Shown piece after piece: positions 23,675 through 35,000 of a stretch of 64,000 nucleotides of DNA. The first letter of the stretch is position 1; each line of letters starts with the position of its first letter. The DNA lies in the NCBI GenBank assembly GCA_026874595.1, contig CM049317.1, positions 43,362,401-43,426,400 of the forward strand. The letters run 5' to 3'. Both the position numbers and the translations under genes were made by a program. The notes under the pieces are model-generated. The model was not told where the DNA came from. It did not search any database and saw nothing but the letters and a program-made list of their open reading frames with translations. Source of the stretch: Sipunculus nudus (Eukaryota; Annelida; Sipuncula; Golfingiida; Sipunculidae).

Positions 23675-26600
23675 TTAATCAACTATGGTATCCCAATGGG
23701 ATAACCTTTCATTTGTATTTCCATCTTTAACTCCACATTCCACTTTTTTCTGGTAAATCAAGTATTTCTTGAAACTATCTATATTCAATTTACTAATTTC
23801 CTGTGTTATATATATAAAATATTTTGCATGTAAAAGGACTTTATTCTCTTTCTTTCTATTTCTTTCTGGTATTCCAAGAATAACGTTTTTTTCTGTTAAT
23901 AGGTCTTCTGATATTCCGCATAAATGACTGACTGCCTTCAAAAATATATTAACAACTGAACAATGAAAGAAGAAATGATCTATATTTTCCACAGCTGTAT
24001 GGCAGTATCGGCAGTATGGGTCACTACTTATACCACATTTATAAAGTTTTTCATTCAGAAAGAGATACCCATGTAATATTTTATATTGAAATTCACTTAT
24101 CCTTCTGTTTTTACATAGTTCAGGTCCAATATTATATAATATATGCCAATCATCTTCCATTATACCATATTGTAGATTATATTTTTCTTTACATACAAGT
24201 TTTCCAACATTAATCAGGCTCACCATATACTCATAAATCTGCTTTGAAACAATACATTCAACCTTTTTTACCCCTTCTTTTGTATTACATATATATAAAC
24301 TAGTCTGCTCTTCTATATACACCTCATCCCTATATCTTTCTTTTCCAACTTGGCTTAATATTGTTCGATATATAAGATAATCAACGTTTTTGGCTCCTTT
24401 GTTCACCCAATAATCGAAATTCCAAAATATCCCATTTTTATTATACAACTGTCTTTCATATTTAAGTCCTGCTTCGAACAATGATTTACAGAAAATTGGT
24501 TTACCGGCAGCTGTTATATTTTTATTATTCCACACAATTGGGCTAGGTAGATGCTGTTGGCGAATTACTTTCCATGCTAATAATGCATTTATATAGGTAT
24601 CTGGCAATTTATTTTTCAACATATTGACATCATAATTGCACTGCATTAATAGTTCTATATTTCCAAAATTTTGACAAAATTTTTCAAAAAACAATTTCCA
24701 ATCTTTTTTAGATTTATCTAAATATTTTTGTATCCACATAACATGTTGTGTCCTGATAAAACTGTTAATATCCAACATATTCATTCCGCCTTCAGATATT
24801 GGTTTTATCAATAATTCTCTCCTAACGTTCCCCCTTTTCTTCCCTTTCCATATGAACATCCAAAGTATCTTATTTAGTCTATCTTTAACTTCTTTTGGAA
24901 AAGTAAAGTTTGATGTTAAATGTGCAAGTTTAGAGAAACACAGTGTTTTTACTATCAAAATTCTACCATTTAAACTTAAATTTCTCTGCTTCCATATATT
25001 TGTTATTTCATAAATACTTTGAATCTTCGGTTCAAAATTAGATTTGCAAATATGTTTAAAATTGTTGGACACAAGGGGACCCAAAACTTTAATATGTTCC
25101 TGCCATCTTAATCCCAGTGGTTTGAAGTTTCTGTCTTTTACTCTCCCTATCCACATTGCTTCTGTTTTTTCTTTGTTTATATTTAGGCCTGAATATTTTG
25201 AAAATTGTTTAAACAAATCCAGTGCAACTTTAACAGAGTTTAGATTCCGAAAGATAACAGTTGTATCATCTGCATATAATACAAGTTTTAATTCTTTTTC
25301 CCTTATATGTATACCATTTATTTCTGTGTTACCACATAAAGTTATAGCTATCATTTCTAAACATAAGATAAAAAGGTAAGGTGAAAGTGGATCTCCTTGT
25401 CTTACTCCTCTTTCAATTTTAAAATACCCAGAGGAGTGACCATTATTCATTACACAAGCTTCAACATTACTGTATATCAATTTCACCCATTTTATAAGTG
25501 TTCCCTAAATTAAGATATTTAATTGTATCATATATAAAACTACATTCTAACATGTCAAAAGCTTTCTCAAAATCTATTGCGATTACTATTCCATTGAGCT
25601 TTCTTTGATTAGTAAAAAAGATAACATCCAAAATAGTTCTAACTGCTTCTGTAATAGATGTATGCTTCATAAAACCATGCTGATTTTCATGGATTTATTT
25701 TGATAAAACTTTTTGTAATCTGAAGGATAATGCTTTTGTCATAATTTTGTAGTCAATATTTAATAAAGAAATTGGGCGCCAGTTCTTTATTTTTGTTCTG
25801 TCCTTATCCTTCTTCTCCACCAAAGTGATGACAGCTTGTTTTTGCGAGGGTGTTAAATTTCCACTATCTAAAAAATTGTTAAAGCTTTCAACCATTAACC
25901 AGCCTAATTTATCCCAAAAACAAGTAAAAAATTCAATGGTCAGACCATCATTTCCCGGTGACTTATTTTTTTTAAAATGTTTTCATAACTTTAAAACATT
26001 CTTCAACTGACAAGTATCCTTCACATGTTTCCTGATCTACATCTGTGAGCTTAGGAATATCTTTATTTTTAAAGAAGTAATTTTCCTCTGTTTGATCTAT
26101 TGTAGATCTCTTAGAAGTATACAGTTCTTTAAAAAATCTTTTTTCTTCATTTAAAATGTTTTTTTATACCAGTAATAATATGTCCCTTATCATCTACTAA
26201 TTTCTTGATATGTTTCCTTGTTCCATTTCTTTTTTCTAAATTATAAAAATACTTGGTACTTTTTTCTCCTTTTTCAATCCATCTAATTTTTGCTCTAGTT
26301 ATTATTCCTTCAGTTTTACTATCATATAATTCTTGCAATTCATTTTGGAGTTGTATATATCTATCAGATTCATTTTCTTTATCCTCTAACTCTTGAAGTT
26401 CTCCAACTTAGCATAATTCTTTCTCACGTTTCTCTCTACATTTACTTTTTGAATATTGAATGGTTTCTTTCCTAATTTTATATTTAAGAAATTCCAAGTG
26501 TAAATTTGGATTGCTATAATTATCTTCTTTCACCCATTCTTCTAATTTTGAATATATCATCCTTTTATATAGCTTATCTTGTAGAAGATTATTATTAAAT

Positions 26601-27362
26601 TTCCAATATCCTCTACCCCTTCTTTCTGTTATAGTTTCTTTGAATGAAATACTAATTCCTGAATGGTCTGATTTAAAGGCTGGAATAATTGAAACTTCTG
26701 AAACTTTATCATGTAATATTGACGATGTAAGAAAATAATCTATTCTAGAATGAATTTTCTTCGAAGCCTGTCTCCATGTATATTGATATACTTCTGGGTA
26801 TCTTATCCTCAATATATATTGTAGATCAAAGTTTCCTTTTAAACTTATTATTTCTTTTATTGCCCTTTCTTTTAGAATATTTGTACCACCTTTTTTTGTC
26901 TTTTATTGTTAGAGCTGTATTCCAATCACCTCCTATTATTATATTTTCATCCTGATTAATGTTAAGACATTGCAACTCTTTACAAATTGCTTTAAAAAAC
27001 TGCACTTGTTTACTCTCTTCATTTGGAGAGTATATGTTCACAATTACAAAGGTAGTCTCATTTATTTCTAATCTTAAAATAATTAACCTTCCTTCAGGAT
27101 CTTTATATAAAACTTTATAATCATAATGTAACTGCCCTGATATAAAACATGCTACCCCTCTGCTATGCTTACTACCATGACTCATTATAACCTTTCCTCC
27201 CCACTCATTTCTCCAAATGATTTCATCTGCTGGTTCACTTTTCGTTTCCTGTAGCAAAATTATCCCAGCTTTATGTTTCCTTGCCCAAGTAAAAATTGAT
27301 CTTCTCTTTTTAAAATTTCTTAAACCTCTAACATTAATACTCAATATCTTTATATCTGTCAA
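23675..27362 (-). pseudogene. LINE ORF2 (endonuclease-reverse transcriptase), frameshifted
   Basis: About 1,230 codons long, broken into six frames. The endonuclease (27362-26826) has INVRGLRN, LLQETKSE, RGVACFI, IVNIYSPNEE and GGDWNTA. After a frameshift near 26820, SRIDYFL and SDHSG complete that fold (26812-26408), which then meets an in-frame stop. RT pieces are NWRPISLLNIDYK (25895-25695) and AIDFEKAFDML (25670-25467). The last, 603-codon frame (25486-23675) has RQGDPLSPYLF at residues 29-39, the catalytic YADD at 71-74, a thumb/connection region and a C-terminal CxxC...HxxxxHC zinc-binding pattern near residue 510. All catalytic motifs looked for are present. At least five lesions separate the frames. 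Length and domain order fit L1/Tx1-type ORF2 proteins, which nick target DNA and copy the LINE RNA. Confidence 0.88.
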
Positions 27363-27757
27363 TGTATTGTTGAGGTTTTTCCACTAGGAATACAAACTAA
27401 ACATAAATTTCTATAGAAGGCGTATCTGTAAGTTTTTCGTAATTTATTTCTGTTCATCTCTTTTAACTGAATATTAAAACTAACTGTTTCTTTTTTGTTT
27501 CTTTTCCCTTTACATTTACATATATATATCCACATATATTCATACAATGTCAAAGTCTTCTGGAACATATCACTATCAAAACTATTTTTGAATGCTTCCG
27601 ATTTACCTCTAACATGACCATAACTAAATACATCTGACTTTGTTTCTCTAATTTTTTGTGTCTTTCTAAAGACACTGTAAACATGTGATCTCATCATTGA
27701 ACCAAAGTCTAAAACAATAGCTCGATGTATTTTTGTGACTAACACTGTGGTCTTCAT
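27359..27757 (-). CDS. 132-codon frame between LINE ORF1 and ORF2
   Basis: Starts at an ATG (27757) and stops with a TGA (27361-27359) that overlaps by two bases the first codon (TTG) of the readable ORF2 frame. The product is basic, with MRSHVYSVFRKTQKIRE and an IYICKCKGKRNKKE stretch; no domain was recognised. It may be an extra LINE frame, a relic of ORF2's 5' end in another frame, or chance. The duplication breakpoint at 27642 falls inside it, so copy 2 at 36063 has only its 5' part. ORF2 has no ATG before its endonuclease motif, and an in-frame TAG lies eight codons upstream. Reinitiation or a frameshift from this frame could therefore supply its start. Confidence 0.35.
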   Translation of the reverse strand: MKTTVLVTKIHRAIVLDFGSMMRSHVYSVFRKTQKIRETKSDVFSYGHVRGKSEAFKNSFDSDMFQKTLTLYEYMWIYICKCKGKRNKKETVSFNIQLKEMNRNKLRKTYRYAFYRNLCLVCIPSGKTSTIH

Positions 27758-28165
27758 TATTTCTATTAAATTTGTGTTTATAAATTAAAAGTATATAAAT
27801 TCAAGTGCCTGTTCTTACAAATTAAATCATTATACTAATAATACTAATATTAATAATAATAATAATAATAGCCACATAATTGTTTTAAATTGCAGCTTCC
27901 TATTTAAATATGATTCTATTATCCCGAGAGAGATGTGGAATTTACCATACAGATGGCGCTATCGTATCATAAGTCTTGTTCTTATTTTGAAAATATCCGA
28001 TAGGAGGCACTCTTGCTTAGTTAGACGCCCACTGTTTTTTGAAACCAAGTCTTTTGTTAATGTTATTTGCGGTTTCGTACTGACCACAAAGTTTAAATGT
28101 CTATGCAAATCTCTGGGTCCTCTTTACTGGTCACTAGGACCTATTTTCACCGTTACTGGGTGTCT

Positions 28166-29011
28166 CTATTCAATTGCCACAAATCTCCCATTCACAATCA
28201 GCTTTCCCCGGTAAAATTTGACCTTTTTTCCCTCATTGTGCGCCCTTTTCATTAGAGGTAAAGCCTTTTTCTTTAATTCCCAGTCTGTCTTTGTTAAATC
28301 TTCAGCTACCATATTTTTACCATCTGGCCCTCTTCTTTTCGTTTTGAACAATATTTCTCGCCTATCCTCTCTGCTATACAGTCTTACAAGAACATGTCTG
28401 TCTCTATTATCCTGCAATTTTCCAATTCTGTGCGCCACCTCGATCTTTTCACTCAGTTCGTCTGCTCTACCCGCACCTTGCTGTTCTAAAGCAATAATCA
28501 CTTTTTGCCGTATGTTTTCTCCTTTCTCCTCTTTTACCCCTTTCACGCGAATATTGTTTTCTCTGCTATGTCTCTCCAGTTGATTTACAGCTTCTAGCAT
28601 TTCTTTTTTGAATGAGTTCATTTCTGTTTCATTTTCGGTCAATTTCTGTTCAAGTTGTTGAACTCTCTTCTCTAGTTTATCTTTATCTTCTTTAAGACTG
28701 TCTACCTCTTGCTGTGTGAATTCTACGCTTTCCTGTAATTGTTGAGTTGTGTTTTTGAACTGTTCACCTAATTCTCTATGAATCTTTTCACACTCAGTCT
28801 TAATGCTTTCGGCCACTGTTGTTATTAACTTGGTCAACCGGTCCTCAAGGGCACAGATACCCACATGGCTCGCCTCAGGTAATTCACCTGTTGACGGTGT
28901 GCTTGGTGGCTGTTCAGTTTCTCGAGACAAATATGCCTCTATGGACTCGGACTTATCGGTATCACTAACCTTATCTGCCCCTCTCGGTTTTCTTTGTGAT
29001 TTTTGTGGCAT
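28166..29011 (-). CDS. LINE ORF1 protein (L1 ORF1p-like), intact
   Basis: 281 codons from an ATG at 29011, uninterrupted. Residues 1-50 are polar and probably disordered. Residues about 52-148 form a long coiled coil (heptads such as LKEDKDKLEKRVQQLEQKL). Residues 150-230 match the RRM-like core of L1 ORF1p (ENNIRVKGVKEE, then VAHRIGKLQDNRDRHVLV). Residues 232-281 match the C-terminal domain (KKALPLMKRAHNEGKKV, ending KLIVNGRF). Such proteins trimerise and coat LINE RNA as nucleic-acid chaperones. The length is usual for the family. That ORF1 is intact while ORF2 is broken suggests the LINE is fairly young. A near-identical second copy lies at 36587-37432. Confidence 0.88.
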   Translation of the reverse strand: MPQKSQRKPRGADKVSDTDKSESIEAYLSRETEQPPSTPSTGELPEASHVGICALEDRLTKLITTVAESIKTECEKIHRELGEQFKNTTQQLQESVEFTQQEVDSLKEDKDKLEKRVQQLEQKLTENETEMNSFKKEMLEAVNQLERHSRENNIRVKGVKEEKGENIRQKVIIALEQQGAGRADELSEKIEVAHRIGKLQDNRDRHVLVRLYSREDRREILFKTKRRGPDGKNMVAEDLTKTDWELKKKALPLMKRAHNEGKKVKFYRGKLIVNGRFVAIE

Positions 29012-29098
29012 AATTCCAAAATGTTCAGGCTACAAGAAAAAAATTTCCGGAGACCCTCACAGACACGTCCTTATGCCTCCATGTTAGTCACGTGACCC

Positions 29099-29116
29099 CC
29101 CTACTTAAAATAACTT
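29099..29116. repeat. Target-site duplication of the LINE, right copy
   Basis: CCCTACTTAAAATAACTT lies just beyond the LINE 5' end and repeats 20211-20228 with one mismatch. B-family sequence follows on the right. Confidence 0.82.
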
Positions 29117-31301
29117 ACAAAATGCTTTTCTGCTGACTTATTATAAAAAAGAAATCAGGAATATATGTAAAATTATTACAGATACATACTGAATGCAAAA
29201 TTAAAATACAGATATATCTCATTGATGGCAAATTCTTGAATTAAGTTGAGTAGGGATACCAATAATTTATAATCAACATACAGTTGTCTTTATATAGCTA
29301 CAGAGAGCTCAATATCCATGATTGTAACATTGCCTAGTATGATTAATAACTTAAACCATAAATCTAAATTTTTTAAAAGCTTTTAAAAAAACTTTCAAGT
29401 CAATATTAACCAAAGACAACCTGAAATCTAAATGTTTAGTGGCATGATGTAATAGATGCTGATAAACTAGCGCCAGGCTAGATGTAACAGCATCACACAG
29501 CTAACATATATGGTAAAATGACTCAATTCAATCTCCATAATTCAGCCAAAAATCATTCATGTGGAACCATTAATGACAATTATTATAAGAATTATTGTAG
29601 GGATTATTCTTGTAAAAAATTTAACAAACTGGCGTCAGTGGCATCAGTCGAAAAACGTTTCGCAGGTTTATAACTCATATAGGAAGATACAGCAAAATGG
29701 CCAAATTCAGTTTCCCATAACTCAGCCAAAAAGCACTGAACCAAAACCATTTGAATAAACTTGAATTATCAACATCTGTGGATAATTAATGTGTGAGATT
29801 TAAGGATTTGGCCAAGTGGTTTTTGAGAAGAAGATCTTTGTAGCCACTGAGCTAAAATGGGCTGTTATGGCATATGACTAAGTTTAGCTTCCAATAACTT
29901 AGCCAAAAGTCACTGAAAAGAGACCATTTGAACAAACTTCAGAAAGCACTACCCTAGGATCATTTCTGTGCAATATTAAACATTTTGGCCATATGGTTTC
30001 AGAGAAGAAGTTTTTTGTAGCCCACAGTGTCATACAGGCACTGATGACCTCGTACAAAAAAGGCGGATGCAGGTGGCGCCACCAATACCTCAATTTCGAA
30101 TATGACCTATGTGACCAACATTGGCATATAATTTGGTGATGATAGCTCGAGCCGTTTCTAAGATTTAAATTTTAATATGCTTTTTTGCAACGTTAATAAA
30201 GTTCAACCTCCTGTAACTCAGCCCGAAATCTCCGAACTGGAACCATTCGAACAAACTTGAGAAAGATTGTTCCAGGGATCATTTCTGTGAAATATTGGAC
30301 AATTTGGCTTGACAGTTTCAGAGAAGAAGATTTTTAAAGCTTTTTTAGCTTTTTCCCTATAAAATCTAAGAAAATGCAGTTAGAAAAAAAATAAACAAAA
30401 TCCCATATAGTTTTTTCAATGACTGATTATTTGAAAAAAAATTGGTGATGCTAGCTCCTGCCGTTTTTGAGATAGCTATGATTAACGTACAGACGACGTA
30501 CAACCTACGACGCACGACGGACGCCGCCGCACCATTGCATAAGCTCTCAGGTTCGCTAAAAAAAAGAGAAAAAAACTTGTAAAAATTTTTTTTAAAATTC
30601 AGGTGGTGCCACCAGTCTGCAGAAACTGATGAAAAACTCCATGATCAATATCAATGCAAAAAATCATGGTGATCAATACATTAGTTGTTCAGATACTGGG
30701 GCTTTTGTATCCAATTTTTCATTATTCTGGGGGGGTACTTTAGAGCCCTATAGCTGGAAGAATATGGGTAACAGAGACCTAATTCCAGGTTTCCAAGAAG
30801 ACTTTTCATGGGCCTCCCAGCATGTCAAGAAAAACAATTCTAGGTCTAGTCGTTACGATTTGTGCACTGTTAATAGATGACCGCATCTTTTTAGGTCTTG
30901 AAAATAGATAAAAAAATAGTAAAAAAATAAAAAAATACAGATGGGGCTACCAGTCTGCAGAAACTGATGAAACACTCCATGATTAATATCCATGCAAAGA
31001 ATCATGGAGATAAATGCATTAGTTGTTTAGATACTTGAGCTTTTGTATTAAATTTTTCGTTATTCTGGGGGGTACTTTGGAGCCCCATTGCGGGAAGAAT
31101 ATGGGTAACAGTGACCTAATTCCAGGTTTCCAAGAAGACTTTTCATGTACCTCTCTGGATGTAAAGCTGGAAGATTCAAGGTCCAGTGGTTACTATTTGT
31201 GCCTTGTTAACGGACAGACGGCCAGATTGCCGGATGGCAGGACGCCCGGCAGCCAAAGAGTGATCGCTATAGCTCAGATGACTTACAGTCAGCTGAGCTA
31301 A

Positions 31302-31420
31302 CAACTTAGTATCCTTTTAACACAAAGTCGCCTTGTTCTGCATTCAAACACAAGTGTACAAGTGAGGTAACACATGAAAAGAATGTGGAAATGGTACATT
31401 ACAAATAGGTAACTACATTT
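31302..31420 (+). pseudogene. Possible copia RNase H continuation
   Basis: If A2 is set aside, the frame ending at 15767 meets this stretch. Short pieces such as SRLVLHSNTSVQ resemble the SLxxALHSTxSV motif of copia RNase H. The match is weak and needs a frame change. The position, right after the A2 tail, is the main support. A copy lies at 39723-39841. Confidence 0.3.
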
Positions 31421-31429
31421 TGCTGATTA

Positions 31430-32175
31430 ATGTTTTATGTTAAATGTTTTCTTGTTAGAAGCATGGGAAAGATCAATGAATGTTCCATGCATAGCCATTA
31501 TTATACATGCAGTGTAAAGATGGATGGGATATGCTTGAATATGATCCAAGCATGTTCCATGCATAGCCATGCATTGTTAAAGGTACATAATCAGGAGTTA
31601 ATTATGCCTATTCATTCACACTATCAGTTCAGTTTTATTTTATACAAATGTTTCCATTCAAAACCATGCCAGCACACGCTCTCATTTCCTTGCATACGAT
31701 TGTTTAACAACATGTTATGGCTCTGCTTGTTGATAAACACAGTCTGTTTACCATAACAAGGCCGTCTGACCGGAGGTCCAATTAAGAGGGGCAACATGCA
31801 GTTTTTCAGCCAGCAGAAACATGTGTTACATTTTTTGGGACAAGTCAGTCAGGGCATCTCCTGATTGACATGTGTTTTGACTCAAAGATGCAAACAGGCC
31901 CCACGCGGTGTTTATGTTTACACCTGTAATCGCGCCCAGTCCACTGTTTTTAACATTGGTTTACAGGAGAAAGCAAACGGTTTCAGGACAATATTTTGGC
32001 AGGTACAGATTTATTTTAAAGGGAAGAAGCTATTTTTCGTGTTAACTCAACATGCTCTTTAGGTGATTGGGCCCCTTTAACATGCATGGAACATGCCTGG
32101 ATATTATCCAGGCATGTTCCATGCATAACCATGCATTTTAGAGATGCATGGAACATGCACGGATTATATCCAGTT
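31430..32175. repeat. Region with repeated CATGTTCCATGCAT foldback motif
   Basis: The motif ATGTTCCATGCATAGCCAT occurs at about 31482 and 31554. Its inverse ATGCATGGAACATG occurs at about 32082 and 32145. At 32082-32126 two 22-bp arms are perfect inverse copies around one base. The rest of the stretch has no clear coding content. It is probably a small foldback element. A duplicate lies at 39851-40596, with the palindrome at 40503-40547. Confidence 0.65.
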
Positions 32176-32179
32176 GGCA

Positions 32180-33075
32180 GGGGACATGGTGAGCGTCTGT
32201 CCGTCCTTCTGTGTGTCAGTCTGTCCATCTGTCAGTCAGACATTTGTTAACATGATAACTCATGAAGAATTTTAGATTCAGTCACCAATCTTGCAGCACT
32301 GATGGACTTTATCAACGGCCAGGTCAAATTTGAAACAAGGATGAAACATTTTTCAAGGTCACAGTGAAGAGAATGCTAAAATGATGTTAACGCAATAACT
32401 CAAAAAGAATTTGAAGTACAATCACAAAACTTGAAGCATTGATGAACCTTATCATGGGCTAAGTCAAGTCCGAACATGGATGACTTTGACGATTTTCCGA
32501 TGTCACAGAGCGATAATGCTAAATGATGTTACCCTAATAACTCAAAAGACTTTGAGGTACAGTCACCAATCTTGCAGCATTGATGAATCTTTTCAAAGGC
32601 TGGGTCAAGTTTGAATATGGATGACCTTCAAACATTTTTCAAGGTCACAGCGGCACTGCTTAAATGATGCTAACGCAAAAACTACAAGAGAATTTAAGGT
32701 ACAGTCACTAAACTTGAAGCATTGATGAACCTTATCAAGAATTAGATCGAAGTCAGAACATGCATGTTCTTGACACATATTTCAAGGTCACAGCGGCGAT
32801 AATGCTTAAGTGATGTTAATGCAATAACTTGAAAAGAATATGAGGTACAGTCAACAAACTTGCAGCATTGATGCCTTTTATCAAGGACTATGTCAAGTTA
32901 GAACATGGATGACCTTAACCCATTTTCAAGGTCACAGCGGCAATAATGCAAAAATGATAATGCAATAACTCAAAAAGAATCTGAGGCACAGTCACCAAAC
33001 TTGCAGTATTGACATACCTCATGAAGGGCCATGTCAGGTTTGAAAATGGATGACCTTCATGTTGTTTTCAAGGTT
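32180..33075. repeat. Family G: about 144-bp tandem units with TCAAGGTCA
   Basis: About six units. Each has GCAATAACTCAAAAAGAAT, ACAGTCACCAAACTTGCAGC and TTTTTCAAGGTCACAG. Four units keep an intact TCAAGGTCA, spaced about 144 bp apart where adjacent. A TGTCCGTCC-rich stretch starts it, and CCTCATCAGGCGGGGACA follows at about 33165. It is duplicated at 40600-41500. Confidence 0.8.
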
Positions 33076-33222
33076 GCAGAGATAATCTGGCTGTGTGATA
33101 TAGACCCATCTCAAATTTCATACATGTATTCAAAACTTTTTTTTATAATTATCCCTCATCAGGCGGGGACATACTAGATCTGTTTCACAGATCAACTTTC
33201 ACTTGTCTTTATTTTGAGACTG

Positions 33223-33495
33223 CCAAATTATATTGATACTATCAGATTTGCAACTGTGGTGCCAAATTATATTGATACTATCAGATTTGCAACTGTGGTG
33301 CCAAATTATATTGATACTATTAGATTTGCAACTGTGGTGCCAAATTATATTGATACTATCAGATTTGCAACTGTGGTGCCAAATTATATTGATACTATCA
33401 GATTTGCAACTGTGGTGCCAAATTATATTGATACTATCAGATTTGCAACTGTGGTGCCAAATTATATTGATACTATCAGATTTGCAACTGTGGTT
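33223..33495. repeat. 39-bp minisatellite, 7 copies
   Basis: Seven head-to-tail copies of a 39-bp unit starting CCAAATTATATTGATAC, nearly identical. Because 39 is a multiple of three, two plus-strand frames stay open through it, but this is a by-product of the period. In the duplicate (41644-41760) there are only three copies. Confidence 0.97.
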
Positions 33496-33549
33496 TCATC
33501 TAGTGGCCTGAAACCTTGTGTGTTTATTAGGGCCCTGCCTGAATAAGCC

Positions 33550-35000
33550 GATGCTCTGTGATAATCACCTTGTCCGTCCATCTGTTTGTCTTTCTGTATG
33601 TCAGTCAAATTTGTATCCTGGTGATAACTCCAGTTTGGATTGACACACCTATTTCAAACTTGACCTACATTAAAAACTCACATATAAGTCAAGAATTTTT
33701 CCTCCTGAAAAAACATCCAAAGTTTGGGGGCGAATTTTGTGAGGGTATGAGTTCGAGAGCCAAAATTTGTGGCTTGAATGTCTGACCAACCTGTTTATGT
33801 CACAAGTAGGACAAGCTATTCAGAGCCAGCAAGGATGATGAATTGATGGGTTTTAATGTAATGTTATCACTGTTGGCTATTACTGTACGTGTTGAAAGAG
33901 TAGACTTTCAAATAATGAGTGAAATTTTTTTATACTCAGTGATACTCAAATAATAAGTGATATTTATGGTGCTTGCAATAAAGGTTTGTATCATATTTAT
34001 TTGTTTCTTGTATTTAATTCTCAATTTCCACACAACCATTTATTATCCTTTCTCTTTCTAACACCTGAAAATCAAATCAGTGTTGATCCTAAGGCCTTGC
34101 CTTCCTATTCATTCTAATCAATATTTCAAACAGATTGCTTTCTAAAATAATATTATTTTATATCTTATGAAATATTTATTCTTGATAAATGGTATATTTA
34201 TTAAAGTTTATCTCTTCATTCTTTTCAACTGCAAAGATAAAATAGACATTCTTACAGTTTATGCTTTATAGTACAACCACTAAAACCGAGTCCTCCACTC
34301 ACCTGTAAGAAATTTACCCCTCACTCAGATGGTTAAAAAATTTGTACCTTATTTAACACCCTTAAAATCGCCCTGTATGCTTATATGCAAGTTTTTACTG
34401 TAAATATGGCCTATCTCTAAAGCAAGAACTCTGTTGTTTTTGGAAATTATTTAGAAAGATTTTGGGTGCATTTTCAGCCAAAATTTTCATCTAAAACCTT
34501 ATATCTATCACATATAGCTGACCTGCCAATATGGGAGAAACTGATTGATTTTGGGGTCACAAGGTCTGAAAGGGGCCATCTGTCCACATATTTGTTTCCA
34601 GATAATAACTCCAGGTTGGATTGAAATATTGGTTTCAAACTTGACTTGTATATGGCCCACCACTATTGTGAGAAACCCTTTTGATTTTAGGGTCATGAGG
34701 TCAAAGATCATGTTCACAGGACCCACTTTTTTTAAAAAGATTGTGGATGCATTTTAAGTCAAACTTTTCATCAAAAACCTTCAATCTTCCACATGTAGCT
34801 CACCTGCCAATATGGGAAGATTCTGTTTGATTCTGTCATAGGGCCCATTTTTTCACAAATTAGTTTTTGGCTGATAACTCCAGTTTGGGTAGACAGTTTT
34901 GCTTCAAACTGAATCACGAGGCCCATATTTTTGAAAAGCTGAATACTGAGCCCTATGGGTCCCTAGTTTTGAAAGGTAATTAAGCCTAAAATAAGACTTT
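33550..35000. repeat. Family H: degenerate tandem with GATAACTCCAGTTTGG
   Basis: The phrase GATAACTCCAGTTTGGATTG or a near match, followed by TTTCAAACTTGAC, recurs at about 33622, 34607 and 34872. The units are decayed. No open frame has protein-like features. It is duplicated at 41815-43265. Confidence 0.6.

Larger units (their letters stand above)
20227..29098 (-). mobile_element. L1/Tx1-like LINE, near full length, split by F
   Basis: On the minus strand this element runs from its 5' end near 29098 through ORF1, a 132-codon frame, a broken ORF2 and a 3' UTR, to a 15-A tail at 20241-20227. Element F sits in the 3' UTR, so the LINE itself is about 5.6 kb. An imperfect 18-bp target-site duplication flanks it. 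The target lies within B2. ORF1 of the L1 ORF1p type and an apurinic-type endonuclease with RT in ORF2 place it in the L1 superfamily; the endonuclease spacing looks Tx1-like. ORF2 is frameshifted, so this copy cannot move itself. Confidence 0.83.
17808..30562 (+). mobile_element. B-family element B2 (split), nested in A2
   Basis: The head at 17808 is AAACAAGGCCTAAAAGCC then TAATGCGAACCTGTGC. The tail at 30562 ends CTCTCAGGTTCGCTAAAAA, so an 11-bp arm GCGAACCTGTG faces its inverted near copy. Own sequence remains at 17808-17981, 19443-20226 and 29099-30562, interrupted by C2 and by the LINE. Sequence order matches B1. It carries GGTGGCGCCACC near 30070 and a GGACGCCGCCGCACC segment before its end. 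Confidence 0.72.
15768..31301 (+). mobile_element. A-family element A2 (split), inserted in copia RNase H
   Basis: The head at 15768 reads AACAAGTGACCCATGGGTC followed by ATGATGCTCAACC. Core units occupy 15930-16317, 17494-17807 and 30563-31300. It is interrupted by D1 (16318-17493) and by B2 (17808-30562). Before B2 the unit breaks in GAGGTCT; after B2 it resumes with AAAGAGAAAAAAACTTG, which is the next part of the standard unit. It ends with an A-type hairpin near 31268-31300 (loop TAC) followed by ACAA. About 2.8 kb remain once the inserts are set aside. Confidence 0.75.

Noticed and set aside
24016-24213. Plus-strand frames inside the LINE (also at 25044-25379, 28218-28583, 28803-29087)
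   Set aside because: They are the antisense of ORF1 and ORF2, which carry the recognisable motifs.
27950-27965. GATGGCGCTATC in the LINE as a member of the GGTGGCGCCACC set
   Set aside because: Three of twelve bases differ and the surrounding phrase is absent, so chance is the simpler explanation.
33214-33546. 110-codon repetitive protein with a 13-residue period
   Set aside because: The 39-bp minisatellite unit is a multiple of three, so two frames stay open automatically. The copy with three units shows no constraint.
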